Source: Streptomyces sp. NBC_00162 (lineage in GTDB: Bacteria; Actinomycetota; Actinomycetes; Streptomycetales; Streptomycetaceae). Taken from it: 64,000 nucleotides of DNA. The stretch covers positions 4,960,001 through 5,024,000 of the forward strand of contig NZ_CP102509.1 in NCBI RefSeq assembly GCF_024611995.1. Reading direction: 5' to 3'. Each line of letters opens with the position of its first letter. Position 1 is the first letter of the stretch. Below are positions 34,673-43,031 of the stretch, in pieces. The notes beneath the pieces were generated by a model. It was not told where the DNA came from. It searched no databases and worked only from the letters and a program-made list of their open reading frames with translations. The translations under genes and the position numbers were made by a program.

Positions 34673-35106
34673 TTGCACTCCGGCGGTACGTACTGCCCTG
34701 ATTCGAGCAGGTTGTTGAGGAAGGACCGGGCGGTGTCGTCGTCCACGTGGGCGAAGCTGGTGCCGGTCGTCTTGAGACGGGTGGCGAGGGCGGCGAACAG
34801 GCTGATCGTGTCCTTGAACTGGTCGTCGGCGAACCGGGCGAAGCGGAGGGCTTCCTTCGAGACGTCGGCGTGTGCCCGCGGGGCGCGGGCCATGGTGGAG
34901 GCGTCGCCGTCCGGGCGGCCCTCGTGCAGGAGCGCGGCGATCTCGATGAGGAGGTTGGCGTTGCCGTTGATGGACCCGGCCCCGGCCAGCAGGCTGCCCG
35001 GGCTGCCGCTCACCTCCGGCGCCACCTGGTTGAGCCGCATGGCGGGCGACTGCTGCCCGGCCAGGGCGGCAGCCTTGTGCTGCGCCCACTCCGCATCGAA
35101 CGACAC
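34669..35106 (-). CDS. WXG100-like partner protein of the second module
   Basis: This 145-residue protein starts at GTG 35106 behind GGGGGGAA. Its start (FDAEWAQHKAAALAG, then AMRLNQVAP) parallels the first module's partner (AWDEWDSAKADV, then MRLNQLPGG), with the same RLNQ block. The rest is helical (ADVSKEALRFARFADDQFKD). It ends four bases into the lysozyme-like gene. It is likely to be the secretion partner or chaperone of that protein. Confidence 0.65.
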   Translation of the reverse strand: MSFDAEWAQHKAAALAGQQSPAMRLNQVAPEVSGSPGSLLAGAGSINGNANLLIEIAALLHEGRPDGDASTMARAPRAHADVSKEALRFARFADDQFKDTISLFAALATRLKTTGTSFAHVDDDTARSFLNNLLESGQYVPPECK

Positions 35107-35244
35107 CTGGTTCCCCCCGACTTGACCCGGAAATGATGGATCATGTCCATGCTAATGCGGGGAAATTGGCATCGGCGCCATCAATGCCATCAATGAGTAT
35201 CCGTACTCAGGACCAGGGCCGGTCGGGGTGCGAGCCTCGGCTGC

Positions 35245-35721
35245 ATGAACAAGATCTACGGGGTGGTGGCGGGAAGCGCGGTTGCCGGGGCGGCCACGGG
35301 CTGGATGGCGAGGGCGCTGTGGCTGTGGGCCATCGCGGAGGACCAGCGCAGCTGCGCGGACAGCGTCTCGCTCTGCTTTTCCTTCTACCCGCTCGCAGGG
35401 ATCGGGTTGTGGGTGCTCCTGGCCGTGCCAGTGCTCATGTGGGCCGTGTGGATGCTGAACGTACGGCCGTTGAAGACGACGGTCGCGGCGTCCTTCGCCC
35501 TCCAGTGGTTCATCATCGTCGTCGTGGCAGCCATTTCCCGGCACGAACTCCCCGAGTCCACGGCCCTGACCGTCGGGGCCATGGCGCTGGGTCCGGCGCT
35601 GGTCGCGCTCGCCGCCGATCCCGCGAGGCGCTGGGCGGGGCTGATCGCCATCGGCGTGCTGGTGACGGCGGGTCTCTCGCTCGTCTGGCTCTCCATCCAC
35701 CTGAGCACGAACTTCATCTAG
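35245..35721 (+). CDS. Membrane protein of unknown function (four helices)
   Basis: This 158-residue protein has helices at about residues 6-30, 50-72, 80-98 and 130-152 (GIGLWVLLAVPVLMWAVWML; FALQWFIIVVVAAI). Two cysteines sit in the first external loop (RSCADSVSLCF). I recognise no family. It is divergent from the WXG module and followed by the MerR gene in the same direction, with the MerR operator between them. Confidence 0.6.
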   Translation: MNKIYGVVAGSAVAGAATGWMARALWLWAIAEDQRSCADSVSLCFSFYPLAGIGLWVLLAVPVLMWAVWMLNVRPLKTTVAASFALQWFIIVVVAAISRHELPESTALTVGAMALGPALVALAADPARRWAGLIAIGVLVTAGLSLVWLSIHLSTNFI

Positions 35722-35747
35722 CTGAACGAGTCCCAGGACAGCCTTGA

Positions 35748-35766
35748 GTCTCCAGTGACTGGAGAC
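35748..35766 (+). promoter_or_regulatory. MerR-type operator GTCTCCAG-TGA-CTGGAGAC
   Basis: Perfect eight-base arms with a three-base centre lie between TTGAGT (35744-35749) and a weak -10 (CAGAGT, 35769-35774). The 19-base spacer is the stretched type that MerR proteins act on. Transcription would start near 35781-35782, next to the ATG at 35782. Confidence 0.6.
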
Positions 35767-35781
35767 AGCAGAGTGGGGGAC

Positions 35782-36720
35782 ATGGACGTTACGACCCTCT
35801 ACTCGATCGGGGAGCTTTCCCGGCGGACCGGCTTGGCCGTGAGGACCATCCGGTTCTACTCCGATTCGGGGGTGGTGGCGCCGACCACCGGAAGCCCCGC
35901 CGGCTATCGGCTCTACGATCACGACGCACTGCTTCGTCTCGAACTCCTCCGCACACTGCGCGAGCTGGGCATGGACCTGGCCACGATTCAACGGGTACTG
36001 GACCGCGAGCGCTCGGTGGCGGAAGTCGCCGCGGCGCACGCCGATGCCGTGGACATCCAGATCCGGGTGCTGCAACTGCGTCGGAGCGTTCTGCGAGTCG
36101 TGGCCGGACGCGGGTCCAGTCCCGAGGAGACCAAGCTCATGCACAGGCTCACGCAGTTGTCCGGCGAGGAACGCCGGCGTTTGATCGACGATTTCATGGA
36201 AGGCACCTTCAGCACAGTGGATGGCGACCCGGCCGCGGTGGCCATGGTTCGCGCTGCCACTCCCGACCTCCCCGGTGATCCGTCCGGCGAGCAGGTCGCC
36301 GCGTGGGTGGAACTCGCCGAGCTGGTCGGCGACGAGGACTTCCGGGCCCGGATGCGCCGGACGGCCACATACCAGGCCTCCGGGCGCACGCCCGGCATCG
36401 AGAGCGAGATCGGCGAGGAACTGATGGGGTTCACCCGTCAGAAGGTGGCCGAGGCCATGGAGTCGGGCATCGACCCGCTCAGCGACAGGGGAGCACCCGT
36501 CATCGACGACCTCGTGCACCGCTTCGCCGAGGTGTTCGCGCGCACCCCTGACACGGAATTCCGGGACTGGATGGCCCAGCGGTTCGAAGAGGCGCACGAT
36601 CCCCGCGTGGACCGGTACTGGTGGCTGGTGTGGATCGTCAACGGCTGGCAGGTGGTGCCGAACCTGATCCCGGTGTACCCCTGGCTCATCCAGGCCCTGC
36701 GAAATGGTCGCGCCGCATAG
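35782..36720 (+). CDS. MerR-family transcriptional regulator
   Basis: This is 312 residues with the MerR winged helix at residues 4-70 (YSIGELSRRTGLAVRTIRFY, GYRLYDHDALLRLELLRTLR). A coiled-coil linker (ERSVAEVAAAHADAVDIQIR) and a long helical C-terminal domain of about 200 residues follow, the latter probably for ligand sensing. I see no Cys-rich metal site. An upstream GTG (35773) is possible, but the operator geometry favours ATG 35782 in a leaderless transcript. It is probably autoregulated through the palindrome at 35748. Confidence 0.88.
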   Translation: MDVTTLYSIGELSRRTGLAVRTIRFYSDSGVVAPTTGSPAGYRLYDHDALLRLELLRTLRELGMDLATIQRVLDRERSVAEVAAAHADAVDIQIRVLQLRRSVLRVVAGRGSSPEETKLMHRLTQLSGEERRRLIDDFMEGTFSTVDGDPAAVAMVRAATPDLPGDPSGEQVAAWVELAELVGDEDFRARMRRTATYQASGRTPGIESEIGEELMGFTRQKVAEAMESGIDPLSDRGAPVIDDLVHRFAEVFARTPDTEFRDWMAQRFEEAHDPRVDRYWWLVWIVNGWQVVPNLIPVYPWLIQALRNGRAA

Positions 36721-36980
36721 TCACCGCGGTGGGCGGCCGGGTCGCGGATTTCCGCGATTCGGAGGCGGACGTGGGGCGGGGGGAACCGTGACGCGGGGAC
36801 CCGCGACCCGGTGCGCTCGGACGTCACCCCTTGAAATCACCGGAGGTGAAACCAACCCTCCCGACCCAACCTGCCTCGCCCTCCGGCTCCCGTAACTCAC
36901 ACGGGTGAACTGTGCCAACTGGGCTGGATTTCGGGATGGTTGGCGGGCATATGCTCGGCCCACAACGTCAGACATGAGAC
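36721..36980. other. Intergenic region before the helix-turn-helix gene
   Basis: No gene is visible. The stretch contains ACGTCACCCCTTGAAATCA and an A/C-rich part, and is less GC-rich at 36820-36960 than the coding DNA around it, as expected of a promoter region. I cannot assign a clear -35/-10 pair. Confidence 0.4.
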
Positions 36981-37015
36981 GGCCCCCGGCGGGACTGCAA
37001 TCCCGGTCGAGGGCC
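36981..37015 (+). promoter_or_regulatory. Leader hairpin of the helix-turn-helix gene
   Basis: GGCCCCCGGCGGGA and TCCCGGTCGAGGGCC pair with one or two mismatches around the loop CTGCAA. They are followed by TGACCAACTAGGAAG before the ATG at 37044. I recall similar leader hairpins before the same gene family in other streptomycetes. It may be an RNA control element. Confidence 0.4.
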
Positions 37016-37043
37016 TGACCAACTAGGAAGTAGCCCCTTCCCA

Positions 37044-37901
37044 ATGGCTCTGAACGAGCTTAGCGCGCCCCCGCGCGTGTCGTCCCGTGTTCGTGCCGGG
37101 ACCGCCCAATCCGGTGTCGTCCACGTCAACGTCCGGCACGCCGATCACTACACCGTGGTCGGCAACCACCTTGCGCAGCACCGTGGGTTGTCGCTGGTCG
37201 CGATCGGGCTGGCGCTCCACATCCAGTCGCTTCCGGCCGGTGCGAAGGTCGGCATCAAGAGGCTCACCGACCGGTTCCCGGAGGGGGAGGTCCGGATCGC
37301 CGCCGCCCTGCGGGAGCTGGAGGCGTTCGGGTACCTGGAGCGCAGCCGCGTCCGGCTGGCCGGCGGGCAGGTGGTCACCCGGACCGTGTCCTACAACCGG
37401 CCGCGCGGGATGCCGGCCGTGGCCGAACCGGAACCGGAACCGGAGCCGGAGCCGGTGGCCGAGCCCGCTCCGGTTCCGGAGCCCGCGCCCGAGCCCGTAC
37501 CTCCACCAGCAGTGGACGCGCCGCCCGCGCGGCTCCGGCAGGAGGCCGAGGACCTGCTCGCGCGGCTGCGTGCCGACGACCCCCGGCTGTTGCTCGCGTA
37601 CAAGGACGTGAAGCGACTCGCGCCCGGAGTGGCGGCCTGGCTGGAGCGCGGGGCCGACCCCGAAGCCGTACGACAGGTCCTGGCCGGAGACCTGCCCGTC
37701 CCCCTCCGCCATCCGGCGGGCCTGATCGCGCACCGCCTCCAGGCGAGCCTTCCGCCGCACCTTCCGCCGGCCCCGGTCGCCCGGCCGGTCCGCCGCCCCG
37801 ACCCGCTCCAGAACTGCGACGGCTGCGAACGCGCCTTCCGCGCACCCGAACCGGGCCGCTGCCGGGACTGTCCGCCCGATGAGACGGCGGTCGCGGCGTA
37901 G
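37044..37901 (+). CDS. Helix-turn-helix protein with Glu-Pro repeats
   Basis: This 285-residue protein has an N-terminal winged-helix-like domain (residues about 25-115: VVGNHLAQHRGLSLVAIGLA, LTDRFPEGEVRIAAALRELE). A repetitive acidic linker follows (PEPEPEPEPVAEPAPVPEPA), then a helical part (LAYKDVKRLAPGVAAWLERG). The C-terminus has CDGCERAF and CRDCP, which could bind one zinc. It is a lineage-specific Streptomyces family with several copies per genome, and the DNA target is unknown. The ATG is preceded by GGAAG. Confidence 0.75.
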   Translation: MALNELSAPPRVSSRVRAGTAQSGVVHVNVRHADHYTVVGNHLAQHRGLSLVAIGLALHIQSLPAGAKVGIKRLTDRFPEGEVRIAAALRELEAFGYLERSRVRLAGGQVVTRTVSYNRPRGMPAVAEPEPEPEPEPVAEPAPVPEPAPEPVPPPAVDAPPARLRQEAEDLLARLRADDPRLLLAYKDVKRLAPGVAAWLERGADPEAVRQVLAGDLPVPLRHPAGLIAHRLQASLPPHLPPAPVARPVRRPDPLQNCDGCERAFRAPEPGRCRDCPPDETAVAA

Positions 37902-37980
37902 TCACGAAGTCGGTGGTCGCGTGGAGCGTCCGTGAAGAAGGCGGTCAGGGGGGTGGCCGGACGGGTTACCGGTACGTAGA

Positions 37981-37993
37981 TTACCGGCGGTAA
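37981..37993. promoter_or_regulatory. Operator-like palindrome TTACCG-G-CGGTAA
   Basis: A perfect 13-base palindrome lies 30 bases before GTG 38023. A direct copy of its left half, TTACCGG, sits at 37966-37972. This resembles a TetR-type site controlling the acyl-CoA ligase gene. Confidence 0.5.
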
Positions 37994-38022
37994 CTCCGTA
38001 TTCCAGCCGAGGAGAGTCCGCC

Positions 38023-39921
38023 GTGGAAGCCGAGCTGAGGCTGGTCAGGCCCGTAGAGCCCGTCGAACCCGTCAAGACGGTCATCGACGGGGTGGTGCGC
38101 GAGGTGCACGTGCCCGCGCTGGTGGGCCCGCCGCAGAAGGGGTCGCTCGGGGACATCCCCTTCGACAACGCCCGGGAGGCGCCCGGCGAGGCGGTGCTCG
38201 CGCGCAAGGACCGGGACGGGAACTGGCGGGACGTGTCGGCGGCCCAGTTCGCCGCCGAGGTGCTCGCCGTCGCGAAAGGGCTGATAGCCGAGGGGCTGAG
38301 GGAGGGCGACCGGCTCGCCATCATGGCCCGCACGACCTACGAGTGGACGCTGCTCGACTTCGCCGGATGGGCCGCCGGGCTGGTCACCGTACCGATCTAC
38401 CCCACCTCCTCCGCCCTCCAGGCACGCTGGATCATCCAGGACTCCGGCGCCGTGGCCTGCGCCGTCGAGGACACCGCGCAGGCGCGGATCATCAGCGCCG
38501 AGCGGGCGAACCTGCCGTGGCTGGCCCACCTGTGGGAGTTCGACACCGGCGCCCTCGCCCGGCTGGTCAAGGCCGGGGAGCACCTGCCCGACCGGGTGGT
38601 GCACGCGCGGCGGGCCGCCCGTACGCCGGAGGCCGTCGCGACCCTCATCTACACCTCCGGCACCACCGGGCAGCCCAAGGGATGCGTGATCACCCACGCG
38701 AACTTCTTCGCCGAGGTGGACAACGCGGTGGGCCTGCTGCACCCCGTCTTCAAGTCGGTCAGCAAGGATCCGGCCTCGACCCTGCTCTTCCTGCCGCTGT
38801 CCCACGTCTTCGGGCGGATGGTCGCCGTCGGCTGTCTGCGGGCCCGGGTGAAGCTGGGGCACGCGCCGAGCATCAGCACCGAGGACCTGCTGGCGGATCT
38901 CGCCGGGTTCCGGCCGACCTTCCTCCTCGCCATCCCGTACGTCCTGGAGAAGGTCTACAACACCGCCCGCGCCACCGCCGAGAAGATGGGCCGTGCCTCG
39001 TCCTTCGACCGGGCCGCCCGCATCGCGCGGCGCTTCGGCGAGATCGTCGAGGGCAGGAGCCCCGGGCTCGGGCTGCGCATCGCGCGGGCGCTGTACGAGC
39101 CGCTCGTCTACCGGCGGATCCGGGCCGCGCTCGGCGGCCGCGTCCGCTACATCCTCAGCGGTGGATCCCCGCTCGGCCGGCGCCTCGCCGCGTTCTACAC
39201 GGGCGCGGGCGTCGAGGTCTTCGAGGGCTACGGGCTCACGGAGACGACCGGTGCGTCGACGGTGACCCCGCCGCTGCGGCCGAGGCTCGGCACGGTCGGC
39301 TGGCCCCTGCCGGGCACGGCCGTACGGATCGCGGACGACGGGGAGGTGCTGCTCGGCGGGCGCCACGTCTTCGCCGGGTACTGGAACAGCGGGCACGGCG
39401 TCCCGTACGGGAGCTGGCTGCCGACCGGCGACATCGGTGAGCTCGACGCCGACGGGTACCTCACCATCACCGGCCGCAAGAAGGACGTGATCATCACCAC
39501 CGGCGGCAAGAACGTGGCCCCCGCACCCCTGGAGGACTGGCTGCGGGCCCACCCCCTGGTCGGCCAGTGCATGGTGGTCGGCGACAACCGGCCGTACATC
39601 ACCGCACTGATCACCCTGGAGCCGGACGGCCTGCTGCACTGGCGCCAGATGCACAAGAAGCAGACGGTGCCGATCTACGAGCTGGTGCGGGACGAGGAAC
39701 TGCGGGCGGACCTCCAGCGGGCGGTCGACGACGCGAACCGGCTGGTGTCGCGCGCCGAGTCGATCCGCCGCTTCACCATCCTCCAAGGCGACTTCACGGA
39801 GGCGCGCGGCCATCTGACCCCCTCCCTGAAGCTGAAGCGGGGCGCCGTCGCCCGCGACTACGCGCGCCAGATCGACGAGCTGTACCGGGGCCCCGCGGGC
39901 GGTGAGCCCCGCGAGGGGTGA
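38023..39921 (+). CDS. Long-chain acyl-CoA synthetase (FAA1-type)
   Basis: This 632-residue AMP-forming ligase starts at GTG 38023 with GAGGAG upstream. It has the phosphate-binding loop LIYTSGTTGQPKGCVITHAN, adenine motif FEGYGLTETTGAS, the hinge region TGDIGELDADGYLTITGRKK and the C-terminal TPSLKLKRGAV lysine motif. It activates fatty acids with ATP and CoA. A close relative in type lies at 45080. The palindrome just upstream suggests control by a fatty-acid-sensing regulator that is not in the window. Confidence 0.92.
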   Translation: MEAELRLVRPVEPVEPVKTVIDGVVREVHVPALVGPPQKGSLGDIPFDNAREAPGEAVLARKDRDGNWRDVSAAQFAAEVLAVAKGLIAEGLREGDRLAIMARTTYEWTLLDFAGWAAGLVTVPIYPTSSALQARWIIQDSGAVACAVEDTAQARIISAERANLPWLAHLWEFDTGALARLVKAGEHLPDRVVHARRAARTPEAVATLIYTSGTTGQPKGCVITHANFFAEVDNAVGLLHPVFKSVSKDPASTLLFLPLSHVFGRMVAVGCLRARVKLGHAPSISTEDLLADLAGFRPTFLLAIPYVLEKVYNTARATAEKMGRASSFDRAARIARRFGEIVEGRSPGLGLRIARALYEPLVYRRIRAALGGRVRYILSGGSPLGRRLAAFYTGAGVEVFEGYGLTETTGASTVTPPLRPRLGTVGWPLPGTAVRIADDGEVLLGGRHVFAGYWNSGHGVPYGSWLPTGDIGELDADGYLTITGRKKDVIITTGGKNVAPAPLEDWLRAHPLVGQCMVVGDNRPYITALITLEPDGLLHWRQMHKKQTVPIYELVRDEELRADLQRAVDDANRLVSRAESIRRFTILQGDFTEARGHLTPSLKLKRGAVARDYARQIDELYRGPAGGEPREG

Positions 39922-40013
39922 GCCCGGCAAGGTGAGGCCGGCCGAGGGGCGGGGGCGCGCGGGCGCGCTTATGGTGGGCTGACCGGTCCGGGGGGACACC
40001 CGAGGAGGGTGCA

Positions 40014-41594
40014 GTGCACCGTTCCCGATCCCGTTCCCGCTTCCGTGGCCGGTCCCCTTCCCGTGGCCCTGCCCGTGGTCCTTCCCGCATAGCCGCCGCC
40101 TGTGTGCTGGTCGCGGCCTGCCTCGGGGCGGTTCCCGGCCCCGGCCCCGGCCCGAGCTCCGCACCTCCCGCCGCCATCCGCTGGGGGGACTGCCCCGAGC
40201 GGCCCGTGCCCGCCGGGATGCGCTGCGGGACGCTCGAGGTGCCCCTCGACCACGCGGCCCCCGGCAAGGGCACGGTCGAGATCGCCCTGGCCCGGATACC
40301 GGCCACCGACCGCAAGAAGCGCATCGGCTCGCTCCTGCTGAACTACGGCGGCCCCGGCGCCCCGGGCATCGCGAGCCTGGCCGCCGACCCCGACGCCTTC
40401 GCCGACCTCGGCGAGCGCTACGACCTCGTCGCCTTCGACCCGCGCGGGGTCGGCCACAGCGAGCCAGTCTCCTGCGGCGGCTCCCAGCAGGCCGACGACG
40501 AGGCGGGAGACCACGCCGCCGCGCAGCTGGCCGCCCTGCGCGCCGTGGTCAGGCGCTGCGAGCTCGCCTCCGGCCCGGTCCTCCCGTACATCGGGACCGT
40601 GCACGTCTCCCGCGACATGGACGTGATCCGCCGGGCCCTGGGAGACAAGAAGCTCCACTACCTCGGCTTCTCGTACGGGACCCGGCTCGGTGCCGTGTAC
40701 GCGGCGCAGTTCCCCGGCAGCACCGGCCGCATGGTCCTCGACGGAGTGGACACCCTCACCGAGCCGCTGGCGGAGCAGGCCCTCGTCTCGGCGCGCGGCC
40801 AGCAGCGGGCCCTGGACCACTTCCTGTCCTGGTGCGCCCACCAGCAGGGCTGCGTCTACGGGACCAACACCCGCACCGCCAAGGAGAAGGTGGGCGCCCT
40901 GGTGACCCGGCTCGACGAGGAGCCGCTGGTCGGCCACGACGGCTCCTACGTGACCGGGCAGGATGCCGTCGGCGCGATCGGCGCCGCCCTGTACTCGCAG
41001 CTCATGTGGCCCGCGCTCGCCGACGCGCTGGCGATGGCCGAACGGGACCGCGACCCGGTGGGGCTGCTCCAGCTCGGCGGACCGATGGGCCCCTCCGAGG
41101 GCGGGGCGGGCAGCGGGGCGCAGGACGACGGCCCCGAGGCGGTGTCCGCGGACAACGCCGACGCCGCGCTCGCCGCCGTGAACTGCGCGGACGACCCGGA
41201 CCGGTCGAACGACAAGGCCGCCCCGGCGGCCATAGAGAAGGAACTGGCAGACCTGAAGGGCGAGTTCCTCAAGGCCTCGAAGGTCTTCGGCCCGCGCCAG
41301 CTGATGACGGTGCTCTCCTGCTACGGGCGGCCCGCCGGCACCGACTTCATCCGGAAGATCGACCGCCCGGGAGCCCCGCGCATGCTGCTGGTCGGCACCC
41401 GCGGGGACCCGGCGACCCCGTACGAGTGGACGGAGGAGACGGCGAAGCGGCTCGGCTCGGCGGTGATCGTGGACTACAAGGGCGAGGGGCACACCGGTTA
41501 CGTCTCCTCGCCCTGCGTCCGGGAGTACGTGGACCACTTCCTGATCGACGGGCGGCTGCCGCCGGGGACGCGGTCCTGCCCCGCCGTGGAGTGA
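40014..41594 (+). CDS. Secreted alpha/beta-hydrolase (tripeptidyl aminopeptidase, S33-like)
   Basis: This is 526 residues with an Arg-rich N-terminus and a long signal peptide (IAAACVLVAACLGAVPGPGP) that might end in a lipobox-like VAAC. The hydrolase domain has NYGGPGAPGIASLAA, the nucleophile elbow YLGFSYGTRLGAVYA and a C-terminal TAP-like part with the His in YKGEGHTGYVSSPC. It matches Streptomyces Tap/Slp exported peptidases. Start GTG 40014 has GAGGAGG upstream. Confidence 0.9.
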   Translation: MHRSRSRSRFRGRSPSRGPARGPSRIAAACVLVAACLGAVPGPGPGPSSAPPAAIRWGDCPERPVPAGMRCGTLEVPLDHAAPGKGTVEIALARIPATDRKKRIGSLLLNYGGPGAPGIASLAADPDAFADLGERYDLVAFDPRGVGHSEPVSCGGSQQADDEAGDHAAAQLAALRAVVRRCELASGPVLPYIGTVHVSRDMDVIRRALGDKKLHYLGFSYGTRLGAVYAAQFPGSTGRMVLDGVDTLTEPLAEQALVSARGQQRALDHFLSWCAHQQGCVYGTNTRTAKEKVGALVTRLDEEPLVGHDGSYVTGQDAVGAIGAALYSQLMWPALADALAMAERDRDPVGLLQLGGPMGPSEGGAGSGAQDDGPEAVSADNADAALAAVNCADDPDRSNDKAAPAAIEKELADLKGEFLKASKVFGPRQLMTVLSCYGRPAGTDFIRKIDRPGAPRMLLVGTRGDPATPYEWTEETAKRLGSAVIVDYKGEGHTGYVSSPCVREYVDHFLIDGRLPPGTRSCPAVE

Positions 41595-41632
41595 CCCGGC
41601 GGGGCAGGGGGCAGGGGAGTCGGGGGCGTTGG

Positions 41633-42802
41633 CTAGCAGTTGGCGTGCGTGGGGCGCCCGGCGAAGCGGTCCGCGAGCCAGTTGCCGACCGCGAGGGACT
41701 GGGTGATCACGCCGCTGACGTGCTCACCGATCCAGATGGTGTCGAACTCGACGTTCGCGCCCTTCGCGCACCAGTCGGAGCGCAGCCCGCGGCCCACCCC
41801 GTACGGGATCAACTCGTCCCCGAGCGCGTGGTACTGGTACACCGGCGCGGCCGGGGCGGTGCGCCCGAGCCTGCTCTGGTTCAGCCGGGCCTGCCAGTCG
41901 GGCTGGTCGAGCGGGTTGCGCGTCGTCAGGTCGGAGATCCGCTTGAAGGAGCCGGCGATGGCGTCGATCGCCACGCAGTTCTCCTTCATGCCGGCGACCA
42001 GCAGTTTGCCGGCCGGGTTGAGGTAGGAGTCCAGTTTCAGCTCGGGGAAGGCGGCGTCCTGGCCGGCGGCCGCCATGAAGATCAGCCCGGAGCCGTAGGA
42101 GCCGTCGTTGAAGTCGGCCACCTTCAGCAGGTCGGCCGGGACGCCGCCGGTCGCCGTGCCCTTGACCTTCAGCTCCGGGGCGTACGAGCCCTGCAGCTCG
42201 GCGGCCCAGCTGCTGGCCTGGCCGCCCTGGGAGTAGCCCATGATGCCGACGGGGGTGTCGGCCGGCAGGCCCGCCTCCGGGAGCCGGGTGGCGGCGCGGG
42301 CCGCGTCGAGCATGGCGTGCCCGGCCGAGGGGCCCACCGTGTAGGTGTGCACGCCCGGGGTGCCGAGGCCCTCGTAGTCGGTGACGACCACGGCCCAGCC
42401 GCGCAGGGTGAGCTGCTGGATGAGGTTGGCCTCCATGGCGGTGCCGTACGGGAGGTTGTTGCTGGGCGCGCAGGAGTCGCCCATGCCGACGGTGCCGACG
42501 GCGTACGTGATGAGCGGGCGGGGGCCGGTGCGGCCGTCCTGCGGGACGACGACGGTGCCGGAGACGGTGTTCGGGGCGCCGTCGGCGGTGGTGGAGCGGT
42601 AGTGGATCTTCCAGGCCTTGGTGTTGGTGGGCTGGCCGGGCAGCGGGTGGAAGGCGGACGGGGCGCTGCTGACCAGGTCTCCGGGGCGGCCGGATTCGGC
42701 CGTGGCCTCGGATTCGGCGGCGGCGGTTGCCGTGGTGGCGGGGATCCCGGCCGAGAGGGCCAGGGCGGCGACGGCGGCCAGGGCGGTGCTTCGGAATCGC
42801 AT
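41633..42802 (-). CDS. Secreted lipase (secretory lipase family)
   Basis: This 389-residue protein has a Sec signal peptide (ALAAVAALALSAGIPATTAT, cleavage near residue 29). The alpha/beta-hydrolase domain has VTDYEGLGTPGVHTYTVG and the nucleophile elbow GIMGYSQGGQASSWAAEL. The late region has YHALGDELIPYGVGRGL with the Asp/His of the triad (GEHVSGV). It matches the secretory lipase family (pfam LIP) found in actinomycetes and fungi. ATG 42802 has GGGAGAG upstream. A TetR-like palindrome lies at 42854. Confidence 0.9.
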   Translation of the reverse strand: MRFRSTALAAVAALALSAGIPATTATAAAESEATAESGRPGDLVSSAPSAFHPLPGQPTNTKAWKIHYRSTTADGAPNTVSGTVVVPQDGRTGPRPLITYAVGTVGMGDSCAPSNNLPYGTAMEANLIQQLTLRGWAVVVTDYEGLGTPGVHTYTVGPSAGHAMLDAARAATRLPEAGLPADTPVGIMGYSQGGQASSWAAELQGSYAPELKVKGTATGGVPADLLKVADFNDGSYGSGLIFMAAAGQDAAFPELKLDSYLNPAGKLLVAGMKENCVAIDAIAGSFKRISDLTTRNPLDQPDWQARLNQSRLGRTAPAAPVYQYHALGDELIPYGVGRGLRSDWCAKGANVEFDTIWIGEHVSGVITQSLAVGNWLADRFAGRPTHANC

Positions 42803-42853
42803 GGGCGGCTCTCCCAAGGGTCCGTGCGGGGGTAGGTGAGGCGAAGGTAGTGA

Positions 42854-42865
42854 CCGACCGGTCGG
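42854..42865. promoter_or_regulatory. Operator-like palindrome CCGACCGGTCGG
   Basis: A perfect 12-base palindrome lies 52 bases upstream of the lipase start. This is the kind of GC-rich site bound by TetR-type repressors in actinomycetes. Confidence 0.4.
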
Positions 42866-42967
42866 AACGTCGCTGACCGCGCAGCTCAGCTTTCCTGGCC
42901 GGGAATCGCAACCCTTGTCGGGCGGGGCGCGGGTGCGGTACAAACGCGCGACACACCGGGGCCGAAA

Positions 42968-42987
42968 TCAGCCATTCGGATGGCTGA
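42968..42987 (+). promoter_or_regulatory. Hairpin TCAGCCAT-TCGG-ATGGCTGA before the 43032 gene
   Basis: Perfect eight-base arms flank a four-base loop, followed by AAAA, 45 bases before the GTG at 43032. It may be an operator or a 5' leader hairpin. Confidence 0.4.
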
Positions 42988-43031
42988 AAACCGCCGATTT
43001 GACGTGGACACAACCACCTTGGGGGGATTCC

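Noticed and set aside
36981..37020. Possible tRNA fragment (GGTCGAGGGCC looked like a T-arm)
   Set aside because: No acceptor stem, anticodon arm or CCA partner could be folded. It is better explained as a leader hairpin.
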